Source: Phytobacter diazotrophicus (GTDB taxonomy: Bacteria > Pseudomonadota > Gammaproteobacteria > Enterobacterales > Enterobacteriaceae). Taken from it: a stretch of DNA of 64,000 nt. A program made the translations under genes and the position numbers. Numbering within the stretch: the first letter of the stretch is position 1; every line of letters starts with the position of its first letter. The notes under the pieces are model-generated. The model had not been told where the DNA came from, did not search any database, and saw nothing but the letters and a program-made list of their open reading frames with translations. Below, one piece after another: positions 57,920-64,000 of this stretch. Location of the stretch: positions 124,001 through 188,000 of the forward strand of contig SMDE01000006.1 in assembly GCA_004346725.1 (NCBI GenBank). Direction: 5' to 3'.

Positions 57920-59224
57920 ATGAAATTTCCCGGTAAACGTAAATCCAAACACTATTTTCCCGTTAACGCCCGCGATCCGTTATTGCAGCAAATCCAGCCA
58001 GAGAATGAAGTCAGCGCCTCCTGGGTGGTGGGTATTGACCAGACGCTGGTGGATATTGAAGCGAAAGTGGATGATGCGTTTATCGCCCGTTACGGTCTGA
58101 GCGCGGGTCACTCTCTGGTCATTGCAGACGATGTGGCCGAGGCGCTATATCAGGAACTGGTGCGCGAAAACCTGATTACCCATCAGTTTGCGGGCGGCAC
58201 CATTGGCAATACCATGCACAACTACTCGGTACTGGCGGATGACCGTTCGGTCTTACTGGGGGTGATGTGCAGCAATATTGAGATTGGCAGCTACGCCTAT
58301 CGTTACCTGTGCAATACCTCAAGCCGTACCGACCTGAACTATCTGCAAGGCGTAGACGGTGCAATAGGCCGCTGTTTTACCCTGATCAGCGAGTCGGGAG
58401 AGCGTACGTTCGCTATTAGCCCCGGTCATATGAATCAATTGCGTCCGCAAAGTATTCCTGAATCGGTCATCGCCGGTGCCTCCGCCCTGGTACTGACCTC
58501 TTACCTGGTGCGGTGTAATCCGGGTGAACCGATGCCGGAAGCTACCATGCAGGCCGTGGCTTACGCCAAAAAGCATAACGTGCCGGTGGTGCTGACGCTC
58601 GGTACGAAATATGTGATTGCTGATAACCCGCAATGGTGGCAGAACTTCCTGAAAGAACATGTCTCCATTCTGGCGATGAATGAAGAAGAGGCGCAGGCGT
58701 TGACCGGAGAAAGCGATCCGCTGCTGGCCTCGGATAAGGCGCTGGATTGGGTCGATCTGGTGCTTTGCACCGCAGGTCCGGTGGGGCTGTATATGGCCGG
58801 CTTTACCGAAGATGAAGCGAAACGCAAGACGCAGCATCCTTTATTGCCAGGGGCGATTGCTGAGTTTAATCAGTATGAATTTAGCCGCGCGATGCGCCAT
58901 AAAGATTGCCAGCAGCCGCTGCGCATTTATTCGCATATTGCCCCGTACATGGGCGGCCCGGAAAAAATCATGAATACCAACGGGGCGGGAGATGGCGCGC
59001 TGGCGGCATTGTTGCATGATATCACCGCCAACAATTACCACCGTATCAATGTGCCAAATTCCAGTAAGCACCAGTTTACCTGGCTGACTTACTCGTCGCT
59101 GGCGCAGGTCTGTAAATATGCCAACCGTGTGAGCTATCAGGTATTGAACCAGCATGCGCCGCGTTTGTCCCGCGGGCTGCCGGAGCGTGAAGACAGTCTG
59201 GAAGAGTCGTACTGGTCACGGTAG
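57920..59224 (+). CDS. gsk: Inosine/guanosine kinase
   Basis: 434 residues, E. coli length. PfkB-type sugar kinase; the C-terminal signature [17 protein letters not shown] with catalytic Asp is intact. It phosphorylates inosine and guanosine in purine salvage. ATG 57920 ([13 protein letters not shown]) is the conserved start. Confidence 0.96.
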   Translation: MKFPGKRKSKHYFPVNARDPLLQQIQPENEVSASWVVGIDQTLVDIEAKVDDAFIARYGLSAGHSLVIADDVAEALYQELVRENLITHQFAGGTIGNTMHNYSVLADDRSVLLGVMCSNIEIGSYAYRYLCNTSSRTDLNYLQGVDGAIGRCFTLISESGERTFAISPGHMNQLRPQSIPESVIAGASALVLTSYLVRCNPGEPMPEATMQAVAYAKKHNVPVVLTLGTKYVIADNPQWWQNFLKEHVSILAMNEEEAQALTGESDPLLASDKALDWVDLVLCTAGPVGLYMAGFTEDEAKRKTQHPLLPGAIAEFNQYEFSRAMRHKDCQQPLRIYSHIAPYMGGPEKIMNTNGAGDGALAALLHDITANNYHRINVPNSSKHQFTWLTYSSLAQVCKYANRVSYQVLNQHAPRLSRGLPEREDSLEESYWSR

Positions 59225-59250
59225 TTCTGTGCGAGGCCTTTTAATGGCTT

Positions 59251-59360
59251 CCCGGATGGCGCTGGCGCTTATCCGGGTTACCAATCGGAGGTGCGTGCGG
59301 GCTACGGTTTTTGCCCTTTCCCTGTGGGAGAGGGCGGGGTGAGGGCATCAGGCGGCCAGG
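59251..59360. repeat. REP element and shared flanking segment, second copy
   Basis: CCCGGATGGCGCTGGCGCTT with ATCCGGG forms a REP at 59251-59277. The text that follows shares GGGCTACGG, CCCT...GGGAG and GGGGTGAGGGCATCAGG with 47811-47865. It lies between the convergent gsk and ybaL genes. Confidence 0.75.
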
Positions 59361-59363
59361 CCT

Positions 59364-61040
59364 TTACCCGGTCATCGCTTCAACAACGGGGGGCTTCTCA
59401 ATCAACGTCAGCATGGTGTTCGCAATCTCTCGTTCGCCCATCACCACCTGGTTTGCGCCACGTTCGACAATGTATTCCACCTCGTCGTCATAATGGGCGC
59501 GGGCGATAATCTCAATGTTCGGACACTTCTCGCGCGCTGTTGCGACAATCTCGCCCGCTTCATAGCCGTTCGGAATCGTCAGCAGCAACCAGCGGGCGCA
59601 ATCCAGATGCGCGAGATTCATGATCTCCTCGTTGGCCGCATTCCCCAGCACGGCACGAATGCCTCGCTCGCGCAGTTCATCCACGCGGGTGCGCGATGTC
59701 TCAATGACCACCAGCGGGATCCCCTGGGCCATCAGCTTCTCGCCTAACAGGCTGCCGACACGACCAAAACCCACCAGCAGCGCGTGATTGCAAATATCCA
59801 CCGGGATCTGCTTCTCGTCCTCAATGGCTTCTTCGAGGGTTTGCTCTTCCAGCGTTTCGGTTTTATCGAGGTATTTTTCCAGCAGCGTGAACAGCACCGG
59901 GTTCAGCATAATGGAGAGAATTGCCCCTGCCAGCACCAGGTTTTGCCCTGCCTGCGGCAGTAAATCCAGCGCCATACCCAGCCCGGCGAGGATAAAAGCA
60001 AATTCACCAATTTGCGCCAGACTGGCGGCGATAGTCAGGGCCGTACGCGGCGAGTGACCGAACAGGCGAACAAGGAAAAAAGCGGCAACCGATTTACCGA
60101 AAATGATAATTGCCAGCGTGGCCAGCACCGCCAGTGGTTGATTAATCAGTACCATGGGGTCAAACAGCATGCCCACGGAAACAAAGAAGAGCACTGCGAA
60201 GGCATCACGCAGCGGCAGGGTATCGTGTGCGGCGCGGTGGCTCAGTTCGGATTCATTCAATACCATCCCGGCGAAAAATGCACCCAGTGCGAAGGAGACA
60301 TCAAAAAGCTCGACAGCCCCGAAAGCGATACCGAGCGCCAGTGCCAGTACCGAAAGGGTAAAAAGCTCGCGAGAACCCGTTGCCGCGCTGCGCGCCATAA
60401 TCCACGGCACCAGGCGGCGGCCCACCAGCATCATAATGGCGATAAAGGCGACCACTTTGCCGATGGTTATTCCCATATCGACGGCGAGCGTCGCCAGCCC
60501 CACATTGCCTTTTTCCACCATTCCGGCAACGGCGGGTAACAGAACCAGCGTCAGGACCATCACCAGGTCTTCGACAATCAGCCAGCCGATGGCGATTTGC
60601 CCGCGCTGGCTATCAATTAACTGTCGTTCTTCAAGCGCACGCAGCAGCACCACGGTACTGGCGGTGGAAAGACACAGCCCAAACACTATGCCGGTCATCA
60701 GCGACCAGCCTAATGTTGCGGAGAGCGCCATACCCAGGAGCGTGGCGACGGCAATTTGCGCTATCGCTCCGGGAATGGCGATGGACTTTACCGCCATCAG
60801 ATCCTTTAAAGAGAAATGCAGCCCCACGCCAAACATCAGCAGGATCACGCCCAGCTCCGCCAGTTCCGGCGCCAGCTTGGTATCGGCGACAAAACCTGGC
60901 GTAAAAGGTCCGGCCAGCACACCCGCTAACAGATAACCCACCAGAGGAGAAATTCGAAGTTTATTGGCAAGCATGCCGAGGATAAAAGCGAGAACAAGCC
61001 CGCCGACAATGGTGGTGATAAGCGGTGTGGCGTGATGCAT
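59364..61040 (-). CDS. ybaL: CPA2-family cation/proton antiporter YbaL
   Basis: 558 residues, E. coli length. An N-terminal Na+/H+ exchanger domain with about twelve membrane segments (SPLVGYLLAGVLAGPFTPGF) and a C-terminal Rossmann-type RCK/TrkA_N domain (ALLVGFGRVGSLLGEKL). It is related to KefB/KefC K+ efflux systems; the substrate is not settled. ATG 61040 matches E. coli. Confidence 0.95.
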   Translation of the reverse strand: MHHATPLITTIVGGLVLAFILGMLANKLRISPLVGYLLAGVLAGPFTPGFVADTKLAPELAELGVILLMFGVGLHFSLKDLMAVKSIAIPGAIAQIAVATLLGMALSATLGWSLMTGIVFGLCLSTASTVVLLRALEERQLIDSQRGQIAIGWLIVEDLVMVLTLVLLPAVAGMVEKGNVGLATLAVDMGITIGKVVAFIAIMMLVGRRLVPWIMARSAATGSRELFTLSVLALALGIAFGAVELFDVSFALGAFFAGMVLNESELSHRAAHDTLPLRDAFAVLFFVSVGMLFDPMVLINQPLAVLATLAIIIFGKSVAAFFLVRLFGHSPRTALTIAASLAQIGEFAFILAGLGMALDLLPQAGQNLVLAGAILSIMLNPVLFTLLEKYLDKTETLEEQTLEEAIEDEKQIPVDICNHALLVGFGRVGSLLGEKLMAQGIPLVVIETSRTRVDELRERGIRAVLGNAANEEIMNLAHLDCARWLLLTIPNGYEAGEIVATAREKCPNIEIIARAHYDDEVEYIVERGANQVVMGEREIANTMLTLIEKPPVVEAMTG

Positions 61041-61272
61041 TCCGTCTCCTTTCGTTGATGCGTGGATCCATTTTGGTTTATTAACCAAAACCCAGGTTAC
61101 AGTTTATGACAATTTTAAGCATCGTGTTCATGAATAATCATTGAATTCTGAAGAAAATGGCACGTTGGGCGAAATTAAACGGCAACCCGGCCATAGAGAG
61201 CAGAGATCCCGTTGTAAGTGCATGTTTGCCTGAGAAGTATGAGGCCAAAGCCAGGCTTTGGCCGGAGGGAAA

Positions 61273-62493
61273 TCACGCTTTATGGCGATTATCGGGCAGG
61301 AATATGGTCAATATCCCCAATAAGGGCAGGTAAGCACAGATTTTATAGACCAGATCGATACTGGTATGGTCGGCAACGACCCCAAGTACTGCCGCTCCAA
61401 GCCCACCCATACCGAAGGCAAAACCAAAAAACAGCCCGGAAACCATACCGATACGTCCTGGAAGCAGCTCCTGAGCGTACACCAGGATGGCGGAAAACGC
61501 GGATGCCAGCACAAAACCAATGATCACCGTCAATACACCCGTCCAGAACAAGGTTGCGTAGGGTAAAAGCAGGGTAAAAGGCGCAACACCAAGGATAGAG
61601 CCCCAAATCACATATTTTCGCCCGATCTTATCGCCGACAGGCCCGCCAATCACCGTGCCCGCCGCAACGGCGAACAAGAAAATAAACAGGTGAATCTGCG
61701 CATTCTGGACGGATAAATCGAACTTATGCATCAGATAAAAGGTGAAATAGCTGCTGATGCTCGCCATATAGAAATATTTCGAGAAAATCAGCACTAAGAG
61801 GATGCACACTGCCAGAACCACTTTATTGCGCGGTAGTGGATTGATTACCGTCGCCGCTTTTTTCCCTTTGTTGACCCGGTGCTGTGCGGCATACCAGCGG
61901 CTCACCTGCGCCAGTACCACGATAGCCAGCAGCGCCGCGAGCACGAACCAGGCGACGTTACCTTTGCCGTAAGGGGCAATGATAATGGCCGCCAGCAGAG
62001 GGCCAAGCGAGCTACCGAAATTCCCGCCTACCTGAAAGATAGATTGTGCCAGCCCGTGGCGTCCGCCAGAGGCCATACGCGCCACGCGAGAGGATTCCGG
62101 ATGGAACACCGACGATCCCGTGCCCACAAGTGCGGCGGCAATCAGCACCGTTTCAAAACTGCCTGACAGCGCCAGCAGAACCAGGCCGCTGAGGGTAAAG
62201 CACATGCCGACAGGAAGCGACCATGGCATCGGATGCTTATCCGTCCAGTAACCGACAACCGGCTGTAGTAATGATGACGAAAGCTGAAAAGTCAGGGTTA
62301 TCATCCCAATCTGTAAAAATGAGAGAGAAAACTCATTTTGTAGCAGCGGGTAAATCGCCAGAATCAGCGACTGGATCATGTCGTTAAGCAGATGGGAAAC
62401 GCTAATCGCACCAAGGATGCCAAAGGCGGTGCGCACCTTAGGGACTGCCCCGGAAGACGGGGTCAGTGGCTGAGGAGTTTCACTGATTGCCAT
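61273..62493 (-). CDS. fsr: MFS efflux protein Fsr (fosmidomycin resistance)
   Basis: 406 residues, E. coli length. Twelve membrane segments; start and inner text (AISVSHLLNDMIQSLILAIY, GTGSSVFHPESSRVARMASG) match E. coli Fsr. Major facilitator drug exporter linked to fosmidomycin resistance. It is divergent from ushA. Confidence 0.96.
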   Translation of the reverse strand: MAISETPQPLTPSSGAVPKVRTAFGILGAISVSHLLNDMIQSLILAIYPLLQNEFSLSFLQIGMITLTFQLSSSLLQPVVGYWTDKHPMPWSLPVGMCFTLSGLVLLALSGSFETVLIAAALVGTGSSVFHPESSRVARMASGGRHGLAQSIFQVGGNFGSSLGPLLAAIIIAPYGKGNVAWFVLAALLAIVVLAQVSRWYAAQHRVNKGKKAATVINPLPRNKVVLAVCILLVLIFSKYFYMASISSYFTFYLMHKFDLSVQNAQIHLFIFLFAVAAGTVIGGPVGDKIGRKYVIWGSILGVAPFTLLLPYATLFWTGVLTVIIGFVLASAFSAILVYAQELLPGRIGMVSGLFFGFAFGMGGLGAAVLGVVADHTSIDLVYKICAYLPLLGILTIFLPDNRHKA

Positions 62494-62661
62494 AAATACT
62501 CTGTCAGGTTGAGCGATGTAAGAATTGTCAGAACTGAAATAGTTATCTGGCTAACATACCTGCGGATAAGGTTTGAAGGAAGTCGCAATTCTGAAAACTT
62601 ATTTGTCTATTCTTTCAGAGCACAGTACTTTTGCGGTTGTTAATGAATCAGGGAGAGAAGC

Positions 62662-64000
62662 ATGAAATTGTTAAAAAAGAGCATGGTGCTGGCGCTGCTG
62701 GCCGCCTTTACTCTGGCAAGTGGTTCGGCTCAGGCTTATGAGCAGGACAAAACCTATAAGATAACCATCCTCCATACCAACGATCATCACGGTCACTTCT
62801 GGCGCAACGATTATGGCGAGTACGGCCTTTCAGCACAAAAAACGCTGGTGGACGGGATCCGCAAAGAGGTGGCGGCTGAAGGTGGCAGCGTCCTGTTGCT
62901 CTCTGGCGGCGACATCAATACCGGCGTGCCGGAATCCGATCTGCAGGACGCAGAACCTGACTTTCGCGGCATGAATCTGATTGGCTACGACGCAATGGCG
63001 GTGGGCAATCACGAGTTTGATAACCCGATGAGCGTGCTGCGCCAGCAGGAAAAGTGGGCCAAATTCCCGTTCCTTTCCGCCAATATCTATCAGAAAAGCA
63101 CCGGTGAGCGTCTTTTTAAACCGTGGATGATTTTTGACAGGCAAGGGCTGAAAATCGCCGTGATCGGTTTAACCACCGATGACACGGCAAAAATCGGTAA
63201 TCCCGAGTATTTTACCGATATCGAGTTTCGCAAACCGGCGGACGAAGCAAAGCTGGTGATTGAAGAGCTGCAACAAACCCAGAAGCCGGATGTGATCCTT
63301 GCCACCACCCACATGGGGCACTATGACAATGGTGAGCACGGTTCCAATGCGCCGGGCGATGTGGAAATGGCGCGCAGTCTGCCTGCCGGGTCGCTGGCGA
63401 TGATTGTGGGTGGTCACTCACAAGACCCGGTGTGCATGGCGTCGGAAAACAAAAAGCAGGTGAATTACGTACCGGGTACGCCCTGTGCGCCGGATAAGCA
63501 GAATGGTATCTGGATTGTTCAGGCCCACGAATGGGGCAAGTACGTAGGACGTGCAGACTTTGAGTTTCGTAATGGCGAAATGAAGTTGGTGAATTATCAA
63601 CTGATTCCGGTGAACCTCAAGAAGAAAGTCACCTACGATAACGGCAAGAGTGAGCGCGTACTCTTTACCCCGGAAATTCAGGAAAACCAGCAAATGCTCT
63701 CTCTGCTGACGCCGTTCCAGAATAAAGGTAAAGCGCAGCTCGAGGTTAAAATCGGCAATACCAACGGCCACCTCGAAGGTGACCGCAGTAAAGTCCGCTT
63801 TGTACAGACCAATCTGGCGCGTCTGATTCTGGCCGGGCAGATGGCGCGTACCAATGCCGACCTGGCAGTAATGAGCGGCGGCGGTGTGCGTGATTCCATT
63901 GAAGAGGGTGCTATTACCTATAAAGATGTGCTGAAAGTACAGCCTTTTGGCAACACCCTGGTCTATGCGGACATGAGCGGTAAAGAGCTGACGGACTATC
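62662..64000 (+). CDS. ushA: Periplasmic UDP-sugar hydrolase/5'-nucleotidase UshA, N-terminal part
   Basis: The first 446 codons of about 550; the gene runs past the window end. Signal peptide MKLLKKSMVLALLAAFTLAS cleaves after AQA. The metallophosphoesterase motifs ILHTNDHHGHFW, LSGGDINTG, VGNHEFD, TTHMGHY and GGHSQDP are intact, and the C-terminal substrate domain begins (SGGGVRDSI). It degrades nucleotides and UDP-sugars in the periplasm. GGGAGAG precedes the start. Confidence 0.97.
   Translation, partial: MKLLKKSMVLALLAAFTLASGSAQAYEQDKTYKITILHTNDHHGHFWRNDYGEYGLSAQKTLVDGIRKEVAAEGGSVLLLSGGDINTGVPESDLQDAEPDFRGMNLIGYDAMAVGNHEFDNPMSVLRQQEKWAKFPFLSANIYQKSTGERLFKPWMIFDRQGLKIAVIGLTTDDTAKIGNPEYFTDIEFRKPADEAKLVIEELQQTQKPDVILATTHMGHYDNGEHGSNAPGDVEMARSLPAGSLAMIVGGHSQDPVCMASENKKQVNYVPGTPCAPDKQNGIWIVQAHEWGKYVGRADFEFRNGEMKLVNYQLIPVNLKKKVTYDNGKSERVLFTPEIQENQQMLSLLTPFQNKGKAQLEVKIGNTNGHLEGDRSKVRFVQTNLARLILAGQMARTNADLAVMSGGGVRDSIEEGAITYKDVLKVQPFGNTLVYADMSGKELTDY

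Overview
The window is enterobacterial chromosome. Gene order and protein sequences follow the E. coli glnK-ushA segment (glnK-amtB-tesB-ybaY-ybaZ-ffs ... ybaA-ylaB ... ylaC-maa-hha-tomB-acrBAR-mscK-ybaM-priC-ybaN-apt-dnaX-ybaB-recR-htpG-adk-hemH-aes-gsk-ybaL-fsr-ushA), but the proteins diverge from E. coli and there are extra loci. Citrobacter, Enterobacter or a close relative fits best; the species is not resolved from sequence alone.

Layout: 1-3769 is backbone ending in the 4.5S RNA gene ffs. 3753-18621 is a 14.8-kb AT-rich integrative element inserted at the 3' end of ffs, bounded by 25-bp direct repeats. 18693-24672 holds accessory genes (GNAT, a ribbon-helix-helix pair, lacI-lacZ without a permease gene). 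24735-26883 is ybaA and ylaB. 26983-36764 is a second accessory block: GntR regulator, enolase-superfamily dehydratase, PTS EIIBC, a 2OG-oxygenase plus methionine-type ABC operon, Zur-type alternative L31/L36 ribosomal proteins, a GNAT and a MocR regulator. 36742-64000 is conserved core: Hha/TomB, AcrAB-AcrR, MscK, replication and recombination genes, HtpG, Adk, HemH, Gsk, and UshA, which runs off the end.

The element is the notable part. Its left part has a tyrosine integrase lying between inverted copies of the left att arm. A complete 255-bp attP-like site (115-bp arm, 25-bp core, 115-bp arm) lies inside the element in inverted orientation, so the excised circle would carry two identical attP sites facing each other and splitting it into an integrase half and a cargo half. 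This geometry resembles the yeast 2-micron plasmid with its Flp sites. A helicase-like P-loop protein, a possible AT-rich origin, and a serine resolvase suggest autonomous replication. A CI-like repressor and a Ner-like regulator form a divergent switch, followed by two envelope proteins. The cargo is a 1789-residue protein that joins an archaeo-eukaryotic primase domain, a YVDD reverse transcriptase of Abi/UG type and a C-terminal phosphoribosyltransferase-like motif. It is a strong anti-phage candidate. A HEPN-like protein sits near the right end. The palindrome AGTACT (core GTAC) is strongly over-represented in the element backbone but not in the reverse transcriptase cargo gene.

All family assignments come from reading motifs and from memory of family sequences; no searches were run.
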